Program-made: the position numbers and the translations under genes | The notes under the pieces: model-generated | The model's input: the letters and a program-made list of their open reading frames with translations, nothing else | What the model was told of the DNA's origin: nothing | Databases searched by the model: none | Shown: positions 7,019 through 15,005 of the stretch, piece after piece | How the letters are laid out: every line of letters begins with the position of its first letter | Position numbering within the stretch: position 1 is the first letter of the stretch | Source: Butyrivibrio sp. | GTDB lineage: Bacteria > Bacillota > Clostridia > Lachnospirales > Lachnospiraceae | Direction: 5' to 3' | Assembly: GCA_017446685.1 (NCBI GenBank) | Contig: JAFSQI010000125.1 | Location: forward strand, 1-59,216 | Length of the DNA: 59,216 nucleotides

Positions 7019-8467
7019 ATGAATCTTTATAAATATAGAAAAAAAATAAATTATCGATTCCTAATTTTTTTATCTGTTTTTTGTGTTCTTTTCTTGAATT
7101 ATCCGCTTATTTCAGAAGCTGAAACTATTGACTATGAAGCTGAAGCAGCCTTAAGAAAAGAGCTTCCTATACAAAGTAATGAAACGTATGGCTGGCCGGA
7201 GGGACCTGAAGTTTCTGCTGAGGCAGCAATTGTTCTTGAGGTTAATACAGGAACAATTCTTTATGCAAAAAATATTCACGAGGAGTTATACCCTGCAAGC
7301 ACAACAAAGATTATGACTTGTCTTTTGGCGGCTGAAAATGCTTCTCTTAGTGATACAATCACTTTTTCTCATGATGCGGTTTTTAGTGTTCCATCCGATG
7401 GTTCATCAATTGGCATGGATGTCGGCGAATCTATTACCATGGAGCAGGCTCTATATGGCATAATGGTTGGAAGTGCAAATGAAGCTGCAAATGCTGTCGC
7501 TGAGCATGTAAGTGGAAGTATAGATTCTTTTGTGGATTTAATGAATGAAAGAGCTATTGAACTTGGTTGTCAAAATACTCATTTCAACAATACAAATGGT
7601 TTACAGGATGAAAATCACTACACCAGCGCATATGATTTGGCTCTGATTGCGGCACAATTTTTTGAAAACGATCTTTTATGTAAAATAGGAAATACGCCAA
7701 GATATCATTTTACTCCAACTGCTACTCAACCTGATGATTTCTATCTCAACAATAAGCATAAACTTATAACCGGCGAGATAAGTTATGAAGGGATTGTCGG
7801 AGGTAAAACCGGATACACCTCTCTTGCCAGGGAAACTCTTGTAACTTGTGCTGAACGCGGCGGAATGAAGCTTGTCTGTGTTGTATTAAAAGAAGAATCT
7901 CCTACACAGTTCAATGATACAGTAACACTTTTTGATTATGGCTTTAACAATTTTGAAGCTATAAACGTCTCCGAAAATGATACAAGATATATGCCTGATG
8001 ACTCACTTTTTTTTGAGTCAGAACACGATGTCTTCGGAAAATCAGGAACCATACTTAATATTTCAAGTGATGATATGATTATCATTCCCAAAACCAATTC
8101 TATTGAAGATACAGGATATGAGGTTACCTATGATTTATCTGAAGAAGATTTATCCGAAAATCCTTCGGCAATAGCAAAGGTTATGTATGATTTTAACGGA
8201 ATATCTGTTGGAAAAGCATATGTTTGTTATTCGCCACAAATTGTATCCTCAGATAAAAATTCAGATAATCATTCTCACACCATATATGTGAATGTAAAAT
8301 TTTTGATTTTTATCGCCGGAATATTTGTTATATTAGCAACTATAATTGCTTCGATTTTTTCGTATATTTATTCTAATCGAAAGCTTTCTACGCGAAGTGA
8401 CCGTATCCGTTATAACAGAAGAAAAAAAGAATATAAGCGAACAAAGTTTAATTCTAAAAAGCTATGA
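7019..8467 (+). CDS. D-alanyl-D-alanine carboxypeptidase (DacF/DacA type, PBP5-like)
   Basis: This serine-type low-molecular-weight penicillin-binding protein trims the terminal D-Ala from peptidoglycan stem peptides. In the long reading (from 6989) the catalytic motifs are STTK at 104-107, SAN at 162-164 and KTG at 273-275. A basic n-region and hydrophobic stretch (NYRFLIFLSVFCVLFL) form a signal peptide. A C-terminal membrane segment near residues 430-455 and a strongly basic tail (RRKKEYKRTK) replace the usual amphipathic anchor. Start choice is uncertain: 6989, 7010 and 7019 are in-frame ATGs without a strong ribosome binding site. I prefer 7019 because it gives a classical signal peptide and has a weak GGTG before it. 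It stands alone on the plus strand. Confidence 0.93.
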   Translation: MNLYKYRKKINYRFLIFLSVFCVLFLNYPLISEAETIDYEAEAALRKELPIQSNETYGWPEGPEVSAEAAIVLEVNTGTILYAKNIHEELYPASTTKIMTCLLAAENASLSDTITFSHDAVFSVPSDGSSIGMDVGESITMEQALYGIMVGSANEAANAVAEHVSGSIDSFVDLMNERAIELGCQNTHFNNTNGLQDENHYTSAYDLALIAAQFFENDLLCKIGNTPRYHFTPTATQPDDFYLNNKHKLITGEISYEGIVGGKTGYTSLARETLVTCAERGGMKLVCVVLKEESPTQFNDTVTLFDYGFNNFEAINVSENDTRYMPDDSLFFESEHDVFGKSGTILNISSDDMIIIPKTNSIEDTGYEVTYDLSEEDLSENPSAIAKVMYDFNGISVGKAYVCYSPQIVSSDKNSDNHSHTIYVNVKFLIFIAGIFVILATIIASIFSYIYSNRKLSTRSDRIRYNRRKKEYKRTKFNSKKL

Positions 8468-9436
8468 TAGTTCAAAAATTTGCAAGAGGCAGAATCCTTC
8501 ATCCGGATTCTGCCTCTTTTTTGTCTTTTTTTGCCTTGTTTTCATCGCTTCCAGGTCCTCAGGAGCTATAAACTTACATGTTTTTACAACAAATAGTTTG
8601 CCGTCTTCAGCCTTTTTAATCCTGACCTTTGCTTTCATGTATCCATGCTTGTCACAGAATGCTGCAGCATAATAATGCTTGCCGTTTGGTGAAAACCATT
8701 TCACCTTACGCCTGATGTTTTTGTGACATATATAACACTTTGTACTCATTATTTCATTATTTTCAAGGATGTCATCCTTTGAATCAAATTCTCTGGATAT
8801 ATATTTAAAATATGTGTCAAAAGTGATTTTTATTTCCTGCTTTTTTGTCTTAGGAGTTACATAAGTGTCAAAAGATACTTTTTCTAAAATCTTTTCATCA
8901 AATTTTGAAAAAATTTTTGCTGTATATTCCGCATCTGATAACGCTCTATGAAAAGGAATATCTTTTATAAGTTCAAGTTCATCTACAGCCGTTGACAATG
9001 CCTTTCGTGTTTTTCCATCATCATATGCCAGGCTGTATAGCTTTTGAACATCATAAAAAGCCACTGGTCTGTCTGACAAAAGCGGCAGATTAAAAAAATC
9101 AAGATTCCTCTGAAACTCTGTAAGATCCAAAGGTCCCCAACTGCAAAACATCGGGTCTTGTCCGCACCATGCCAGGAAATCACTCGCAGCTTCCTCAAAA
9201 GAATCACCATCTTTAAGATCATCCATCGTAAGATGAATAAGTTTTCCGGTGATTTTGTGCATCTGCCTATGAACCTGTGGTTTTATAAGTCTTGAAAACT
9301 CACCTATTTTTTCTTTTTTCTCATTCAGTTTGACCGCACCTATTTCTACTATTTCAAATGTTAGCGTTTTGTCTCCTCTTTTAGCCGGTGCTTCTCCCTG
9401 ATTCCATTCAAGATCAAAAACTATATAATTCTGCAT
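8462..9436 (-). CDS. DEDDh 3'-5' exonuclease (KapD/ERI-like)
   Basis: This 324-residue protein has an exonuclease domain in about residues 1-180. FDLEWNQ carries the DxE pair (D7, E9), and HRALSDAEYTAKIF is the late HxAxxDA motif of DEDDh nucleases, as in KapD or the polymerase III epsilon fold. The C-terminal third contains a CYICHKN...CDKHGY segment that could bind metal, followed by a Lys-rich tail. The final residues (KKRQNPDEGFCLLQ) are encoded by the terminator hairpin of the convergent gene, so the extreme C-terminus is probably not under protein-level selection. The two genes overlap by 6 bases. Substrate (RNA or DNA) cannot be told from sequence. Confidence 0.85.
   Translation of the reverse strand: MQNYIVFDLEWNQGEAPAKRGDKTLTFEIVEIGAVKLNEKKEKIGEFSRLIKPQVHRQMHKITGKLIHLTMDDLKDGDSFEEAASDFLAWCGQDPMFCSWGPLDLTEFQRNLDFFNLPLLSDRPVAFYDVQKLYSLAYDDGKTRKALSTAVDELELIKDIPFHRALSDAEYTAKIFSKFDEKILEKVSFDTYVTPKTKKQEIKITFDTYFKYISREFDSKDDILENNEIMSTKCYICHKNIRRKVKWFSPNGKHYYAAAFCDKHGYMKAKVRIKKAEDGKLFVVKTCKFIAPEDLEAMKTRQKKTKKRQNPDEGFCLLQIFELS
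8484..8524 (+). terminator. Intrinsic terminator of the D,D-carboxypeptidase gene, inside the opposing CDS
   Basis: AAGAGGCAGAATCC pairs with GGATTCTGCCTCTT (14 bp, 7-base loop) and is followed by a T-run. The whole hairpin lies within the last codons of the opposing exonuclease gene. Confidence 0.85.
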
Positions 9437-9519
9437 ACTATTTTTTAATCTATTCCCGCCACTTAAATCATCTCTTTATTAATATGATAAAACATTTTTC
9501 ATTAATATTCACTTATAGT

Positions 9520-10371
9520 TTACTGTTCACTCGCATACTGCTCGCACCAATAATATTTTAGCCAGGTTGCTGCAAGATCAATCCATGGAGTACATGCCGG
9601 AACATTCTCTTTTCCTTCTGGTCCAAGTGTTGTCCTGTCCGCAAGAGCAAGTCCGTGACCACCTTCTGGGAAAATATGCAGCTCTGTATTTACTCCATTT
9701 TTTCTAAGCGCCATGGAAAATAGCAATGAGTTCTCAACAGGTACTGCTCCATCTGTGAAAGTATGCCATATAAATGTTCTAGGGACTGAATCTGTTACTC
9801 TATTTTCAAGTGACATCTCATCTACAAGCTCATCATATTTGTCACCAAGAAGATTTTCAAATGATCCTCTGTGTGCAAATTCACCTGACGTAATAACCGG
9901 ATAACATAGCATAAGTCCGTTTGGTCTAAGCATTTCCTTGGAGGATTCTTTTGCATCCCCTATAAGTTTTTCTGCCATGAAATCTTTGTTCCAAAAGCAG
10001 GAATAGCTTGCAGCAAGATGTCCTCCTGCTGAACATCCCTCTACAATAATCGCTTCCGGATCAATCTCCCACTCTTTTGCATGCTCTCTTATAATCAATA
10101 CAGCTCTACCGAGTTCCAAAAGTGCTGTAGGATATGTAGCCGGCGCACATGAGTATCTTAATATTGCTGCATTATATCCTTTTGCCATAAACGCAAGAGC
10201 CATTGGCTCAGCCTCTCTGTCTGAAGTATAGGCATAACCACCTCCGGGACATAAAAGAACTAATGGTCTTTTGGAAATTTTCAAACTATCAGATGGTTCC
10301 TGCGCATAAACAGTGAGTTTTGCTCCATCTAATGAACCTTCTTCTTTTATCTCAAATTCTCTGTATATCAT
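9520..10371 (-). CDS. Alpha/beta hydrolase, probable carbohydrate esterase
   Basis: This 283-residue cytoplasmic hydrolase belongs to the BD-FAE/acetyl-esterase group. CPGGGY at 41-46 forms the oxyanion region, GCSAGG holds the nucleophile S114, FTDGAVP gives the likely Asp and EGGHGLAL the His. No signal peptide is present, so it would act on imported oligosaccharides. I chose the ATG at 10371 because GGTGGAG lies at correct spacing; a longer reading to 10401 would place that site inside the gene. Members of this group are often labelled endo-xylanase or acetylxylan esterases in rumen bacteria. The exact acyl group removed is not predictable. Confidence 0.85.
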   Translation of the reverse strand: MIYREFEIKEEGSLDGAKLTVYAQEPSDSLKISKRPLVLLCPGGGYAYTSDREAEPMALAFMAKGYNAAILRYSCAPATYPTALLELGRAVLIIREHAKEWEIDPEAIIVEGCSAGGHLAASYSCFWNKDFMAEKLIGDAKESSKEMLRPNGLMLCYPVITSGEFAHRGSFENLLGDKYDELVDEMSLENRVTDSVPRTFIWHTFTDGAVPVENSLLFSMALRKNGVNTELHIFPEGGHGLALADRTTLGPEGKENVPACTPWIDLAATWLKYYWCEQYASEQ

Positions 10372-10486
10372 ACTCTTCTCCACCTTATTTATGTCATGCA
10401 TATTATGTCTTTTGTTTCTTAAAAATCTAACTTTTTTAATTTTCGCTCATTAGAGAATGTATGTCAAAAAATATTTAAAAAAAGTA

Positions 10487-10515
10487 TTGACTTTTTAAAT
10501 TGTGTACAATATAAT
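10487..10515 (+). promoter_or_regulatory. Sigma-A promoter of the glutathione peroxidase gene
   Basis: TTGACT (10487-10492), a 17-base spacer and a consensus TATAAT (10510-10515) lie about 100 bases before the start codon. This is one of the best promoter matches in the window. Confidence 0.8.
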
Positions 10516-10618
10516 CATATTAAATCAAAGCGTTATTGCGTTAGGAATTTGACACAAATAAATCAACTCATATTCCTTGGAAGAAACATAAATGAATTAT
10601 AATATGGAGGATTTTAAA

Positions 10619-11161
10619 ATGGGATTTTACGATTATTCAGTAACAGATGCTCAGGGTAATGATTTTTCTATGGACAATTTTAAAGGAAAGGTTGTTCTTG
10701 TTGTAAATACTGCAACAGGTTGTGGCTTTACACCTCATTACAAAGATATTGAAGAGATGTATGAGAAATATCATGATCAGGGATTTGAAGTTCTTGATAT
10801 TCCATGCAACCAGTTTGCCGGACAAACCCCCGGTACAGATGAGGAGATTCATGAGTTCTGCCAGCTTCACTACAATACTAAGTTCCCCCAGATGAAAAAG
10901 TCTGAAGTTAATGGTGATGGTCAGCTTCCTCTGTATAAGTTCCTCAAAGAGCAAAAAGGATTTGAAGGATTTGGCAAAGGCCCCGCTGCTTTAGCTATGG
11001 GTGTAATGCTCAAAAAGATTGATAAGGATTACAAGAATAATCCTGATATCAAGTGGAACTTTACAAAATTTGTAATTGACAGAAATGGAAATGTTGTAGC
11101 TCGTTTTGAGCCTACAGAGGATATGAAAAAAGTTTCTGAGTGTGTAGGATCACTTATCTGA
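10619..11161 (+). CDS. Glutathione peroxidase family thiol peroxidase
   Basis: This 180-residue peroxidase has a cysteine (C35 in ATGCGFTPHY) in place of selenocysteine. The conserved CNQFAGQ motif (Gln65) and the late KWNF motif supply the remaining catalytic tetrad positions. The family reduces hydrogen peroxide or organic peroxides, in bacteria usually with thioredoxin rather than glutathione. The start at 10619 is fixed by GGAGG 8 bases upstream; an earlier in-frame ATG (10592) would include that site. It has its own strong promoter and is followed after 33 bases by ylmH. In an anaerobe it is a likely oxygen-stress defence. Confidence 0.92.
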   Translation: MGFYDYSVTDAQGNDFSMDNFKGKVVLVVNTATGCGFTPHYKDIEEMYEKYHDQGFEVLDIPCNQFAGQTPGTDEEIHEFCQLHYNTKFPQMKKSEVNGDGQLPLYKFLKEQKGFEGFGKGPAALAMGVMLKKIDKDYKNNPDIKWNFTKFVIDRNGNVVARFEPTEDMKKVSECVGSLI

Positions 11162-11194
11162 TAAAGTTTTTTTACATTCAGAAAGGCATAAATT

Positions 11195-12007
11195 ATGACT
11201 ACAGAAAAAACTAAAGATTATCTCGCAGGTAGAATCAAAGATCTGGCTAACAGAGCATATTTAAAAGGCATTGTTGCCTGCACAGATTTTTTGTCTTTGT
11301 CCGAGCTTGCACTTTTTCATAATATCCTGTCAAGTGAGGGCATTTCATCTAATGTAAAAAAATACTGCGGTGCTGAATATGTAATCTATGGGGGCTGGAA
11401 AGATTCTGAAAGAGCAATTATATGCTTTCTTCCTGATTACATGGATGAAGAGACTTTTTTTACTTCTGAAAATGCAGAAAATACAGTAGTCAAATGTATA
11501 AAAATTGAACCTCTTAACAGTAAATTTGCTGATGATTTAAATCATAGAGATTATTTGGGATCTATCATGAATCTCGGTATAGAAAGAGATCAGATTGGCG
11601 ATATAATAACTGCTGAAAATAAAGCCTATGTCTTTGCCACTCCGGATATTGCAGATATGATGGAAAAAGAACTCGTTAGAATACGTCATACTTCCGTTAA
11701 GTGTCATATAGTACCTTGTTCAGAATGTGATATAGAACCGAAATTCGAGGAAATAAGCGGAAGTGTTGCATCAGAAAGAATTGATGCCATTATTGCTTTT
11801 GTTTATCATCTCTCAAGATCCGAAGCTCAAAAGCTTATTGAGAGTGAATCTGTTTTTATTAATGGAAGAACTGCCTACAGCGGAGGTTATGATCTAAAGG
11901 AAGGCGCAAGGGTTTCTGTAAGAGGAAAAGGAAAGTTTATTTATATCGGAACTACCAATACTACAAGAAAAGGACGCCTTTTTGTAAAAATAAAAGTATT
12001 TGCTTAA
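11195..12007 (+). CDS. ylmH: YlmH-family S4-domain RNA-binding protein
   Basis: This 270-residue protein matches the YlmH family: an N-terminal domain (about 10-170) followed by an S4 RNA-binding domain at about 188-250 (LSRSEAQKLIESESVFINGR). In other Firmicutes YlmH sits in the sepF-divIVA division region and has been linked to ribosome rescue and quality control. Here it is detached from that cluster and instead follows the peroxidase gene. AAAGG precedes the ATG. A bidirectional terminator follows. Confidence 0.88.
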   Translation: MTTEKTKDYLAGRIKDLANRAYLKGIVACTDFLSLSELALFHNILSSEGISSNVKKYCGAEYVIYGGWKDSERAIICFLPDYMDEETFFTSENAENTVVKCIKIEPLNSKFADDLNHRDYLGSIMNLGIERDQIGDIITAENKAYVFATPDIADMMEKELVRIRHTSVKCHIVPCSECDIEPKFEEISGSVASERIDAIIAFVYHLSRSEAQKLIESESVFINGRTAYSGGYDLKEGARVSVRGKGKFIYIGTTNTTRKGRLFVKIKVFA

Positions 12008-12055
12008 ATATTGTAAAATGGTTAGTACATCAAAACTCACTAAAAGCTATGAAAT

Positions 12056-12094
12056 AAAAAAATAGTCGCCTATTTTGTCTGGCGACTATTTTTT
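12056..12094. terminator. Bidirectional intrinsic terminator
   Basis: AAATAGTCGCC pairs with GGCGACTATTT, with an A-run before and a T-run after. It serves ylmH (plus) and the C11 peptidase gene (minus), which converge here with 90 bases between them. Confidence 0.9.
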
Positions 12095-12097
12095 CTT

Positions 12098-14578
12098 TTA
12101 ATATTTTAATGTTGGAGTCCAATAATTTTGACCATATATATCTGTAAAGCAATAGGTTACAAGAGCTGTTCCATCTCCTACAGGCAGATTTTCTATCACC
12201 ATATCAGACATATCTCCGCTTACAGTTACCTGCTCACCAAGATAATAGCTGTCCTGATAGCTCTTATCATATCCATAGTAATCACAAATATAGTCTAGCG
12301 TATCTCCTTCTTGAATTTCAGTAAGATTTTTTGCAATAGTCTCCGTTTCACCTTCAACATAATCGTAGCTTACTCCGGCAACGTATCCGTCTTCATTTTC
12401 CGAATCGAAAACAAGTATGAGATTAGCTCTGTTTCCATTAATCTCACATGGAACTCTTCCTGTTATTGCGTAGCTGTCACTGTCGCCCTGTACATCAAGA
12501 ACATAGAAAGCTACTATCTGACCATCAATTGCAAGCCAGGTTTTGTCTTCCGGAGCTAAAAGATTTCCTTCTTCGTCAAATTCAAATGTCGTATCCATTC
12601 CAAGATCTACATATCCCTCTCCGTCGTCATAAAACATATTGAGCTGAAGATTCTGAACCTTAGACCATTGCTCTTCTGACAATGTAATACATGTATAATC
12701 TTCTGCATTTGTTGTCCAAATAAGTGCAGATGAGTCAAACTGATTTGAAGCAATATAATTTGCTGCCTTTTCTACATCAAGGCTTTTGCCCAAAAAGTTT
12801 GTATTTGAAGCTGAAAGACCTGAAATACTGCTGAAATCACTGGATAAAAATGTTGTTAGCAGTGTAGTTATCATCTCTGCCGATGCATTTGAACCTGCTT
12901 CTGAACCTGTCAGACTTCCAAAAAGAGATGGCAATGCACTTGATGTTCCACCGGCAGCTACCTGGCCTGCAACTTCGAGCGATGCAAAATCCTGAATGCA
13001 CTTTGCATATTCTTCATCCATTCCTATCGCTTCATAGGTATTTACCATGGAATCTACCTTTGAAGCTTTTTGATATGGGAAATAGATTGAAAGTCCATAT
13101 GCATTTGTCATATTCGAGCTGGTCTTGTTATATTTGATTGTACTCTTTAGAGCATTTGCCAGTTCTTTTGCCTCATCAGTATTCATTCTGATAGCAAAGT
13201 CTACAAGATCCACCTGGTCTATTCTTGAAGATGAAGCAAACTCTCTTGTACTGCTGCGTGCTGCCGACACTGCTTCATATTCATTTCCGCTTATCATTTC
13301 AGATGTATCTCTTGAAAAGTCAGCAAGCTCCTGAGGTACCGTTTGTGATAACTCAGCAAGATCAATTAATGAAAGCGTTGTCTTTTGACCCGAACAAGTT
13401 TGTGCACAAACTGCAGTAAAGGAATCTATGATGTTCTTCCCGATTTCAATCGTTGCCATAGAAGTATTCTTTGAAAGAGCAGTAAGCCAGTCTGTATAGT
13501 ACCAGCCAACGCCAGGCTCTGTTTCTTCTGAAGCCACAAGATAATCAGAATAATTTGATACAACAATCGCATTTTCTACAGTTGCCATTAGACATGTATC
13601 AAAACCAACAAAATCCCATGTCACTCCACCATCTTTGAGAGCCTGATTGATTCCGGCAAGTGACATTGAACCGGCTGTTGAATATTTTTCATCATAACCA
13701 TATCCACCTGTTGATCCTCCACCATGATCCCAGAAAATAAGATCGTATCTGTCAGCAGGATAATTTTTTGCCCCCCACTTTATAAAGTCGGATAATGTCC
13801 CCGGCTTTGTCATTGGAAGACTTCCAACGTTATCAACAAGTTTTACAAGTTGTCCTGCCTTAACCTGAAATATCTGATTGGTGTCACTCGATATTACATT
13901 GTTTTGCCATTTTTTGGCACCGCCAGTATAAATAATAAGGTTGATATTATCGCTTAGATCAGCCTTCATCATCTCCTGAATATCTTTTGACGCCATTGCA
14001 CTTCTGGACTCAAGATCAGCACCACACATATATACCATGATAGTTATTGTATCCAGCCCATCACCTTTTATAACGGTGCGCTTTTGTCTGGAACTTGAAT
14101 CCACGGCAGTATTTAGTTTGCCGGTGTTCGGAGTATCGCTCCAGCTTGCTGAGGACATGCTTCCACCGGTATATGAACCATTACTTCCAAGGAGCGCTCC
14201 AATCACAGAGAGACTTGATCCATAATCAGCCGATGTACTAAACTGTGAATCACTTCCCGTTGCTGTCTGCTGATTGTCTGTCTGTACCATAGTCTGGGTT
14301 GTATCTGTATATTGTGTTGAGCCTTCGTTCCCTGCAAGAAATGAGGTAAGTCCTCCACCGCCTCCAAGAACCAGGAAAAGAATCACAATTATCATAAACA
14401 GTGGACTTCTTCCGCCTGATCTTTTATTACTGCTACTACTTCCACCTCCCGGACCATTAGCTGAGGAATATCCGTTGCTACTTCCTACAGGACCTCCTCC
14501 AAGTCCATCGCCCCTTTTATGAACACCTGATCCACCGCTTCCAATATTCTTTTTTCGTCCTACCGGTCTGTTATCCAT
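12098..14578 (-). CDS. Clostripain (C11) family cysteine peptidase, membrane-anchored
   Basis: This 826-residue protein has a cytoplasmic N-terminus extremely rich in Gly and Ser (about 1-57), a membrane segment at about 59-72 (LFMIIVILFLVLGG), a low-complexity Ser/Thr/Gln linker to about 170, and then a C11 peptidase domain. MVYMCGADLE opens the domain. The catalytic His is in FWDHGGG (H285) and the catalytic Cys in FDTCLM (C329). The C-terminal half (about 560-826) contains beta-rich segments of unknown role. The orientation implies the peptidase faces outside. C11 enzymes cleave after Arg or Lys and are often self-processed. Target proteins are unknown. The Gly/Ser tail with scattered Arg/Lys is unusual as a cytoplasmic tail. 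Confidence 0.88.
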   Translation of the reverse strand: MDNRPVGRKKNIGSGGSGVHKRGDGLGGGPVGSSNGYSSANGPGGGSSSSNKRSGGRSPLFMIIVILFLVLGGGGGLTSFLAGNEGSTQYTDTTQTMVQTDNQQTATGSDSQFSTSADYGSSLSVIGALLGSNGSYTGGSMSSASWSDTPNTGKLNTAVDSSSRQKRTVIKGDGLDTITIMVYMCGADLESRSAMASKDIQEMMKADLSDNINLIIYTGGAKKWQNNVISSDTNQIFQVKAGQLVKLVDNVGSLPMTKPGTLSDFIKWGAKNYPADRYDLIFWDHGGGSTGGYGYDEKYSTAGSMSLAGINQALKDGGVTWDFVGFDTCLMATVENAIVVSNYSDYLVASEETEPGVGWYYTDWLTALSKNTSMATIEIGKNIIDSFTAVCAQTCSGQKTTLSLIDLAELSQTVPQELADFSRDTSEMISGNEYEAVSAARSSTREFASSSRIDQVDLVDFAIRMNTDEAKELANALKSTIKYNKTSSNMTNAYGLSIYFPYQKASKVDSMVNTYEAIGMDEEYAKCIQDFASLEVAGQVAAGGTSSALPSLFGSLTGSEAGSNASAEMITTLLTTFLSSDFSSISGLSASNTNFLGKSLDVEKAANYIASNQFDSSALIWTTNAEDYTCITLSEEQWSKVQNLQLNMFYDDGEGYVDLGMDTTFEFDEEGNLLAPEDKTWLAIDGQIVAFYVLDVQGDSDSYAITGRVPCEINGNRANLILVFDSENEDGYVAGVSYDYVEGETETIAKNLTEIQEGDTLDYICDYYGYDKSYQDSYYLGEQVTVSGDMSDMVIENLPVGDGTALVTYCFTDIYGQNYWTPTLKY

Positions 14579-14702
14579 TAATTCCTCCTCTATTTCAATT
14601 TTTATTCATTATCTATTTATCGCACATTCTCATTATTCTATTTTACAACAATGAAGTTCTGGTATTAATAAAAATTTTATCGAATCTTCATATCATAAAA
14701 GC

Positions 14703-14921
14703 GTTACAATTCAGTTGTCAGCCTAATTATATGAGCGGACATAAATGTGCAGTTCTCGGACGAGGAGATAATTCATAAGATGAAAATACAAGAACAAGCT
14801 GAATGCTTTGAACAATGTTGAAATGAAGCTTGTTCTTGTATTAGAATCTTTATGAATTACGACACAGACGAAAACAAGCATTTATGTCCGCTTATATATT
14901 GGCTGACAACTGAATTGTAAC
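14703..14921. repeat. 219-bp near-perfect palindrome, family BC
   Basis: The outer arms match almost base for base: GTTACAATTCAGTTGTCAGC at the left end and its complement at the right end. They are followed by matching GCGGACATAAATG, TAATTCATAA and ATACAAGAACAAGCT blocks, with a loop of about 26 bases in the centre. The first 45 bases of each arm are related to the arms of the element at 27163-27309. No open frame is present. Confidence 0.85.
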
Positions 14922-14937
14922 ATAAAATCTTCCTTTT

Positions 14938-14985
14938 AAACAAAACAGTACTAATGTCCTATTATTCAGGTCATTAGTACTGTTA
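14938..14985 (-). terminator. Terminator of the GH30-GH43 gene
   Basis: ACAGTACTAATG pairs with CATTAGTACTGT (12 bp), followed on the minus strand by TTTTGTTT. It lies about 20 bases after the stop codon. Confidence 0.85.
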
Positions 14986-15005
14986 GTTATTTGTTTAAGT
15001 TAAAC

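Larger units (their letters stand above)
14579..15005. other. 427-base intergenic region with palindrome and terminator
   Basis: It lies between two minus-strand genes. It holds the 219-bp palindrome (14703-14921) and the terminator of the GH30-GH43 gene (14938-14985). The C11 peptidase promoter must lie between 14579 and about 14700; no clear match was found. Confidence 0.6.
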
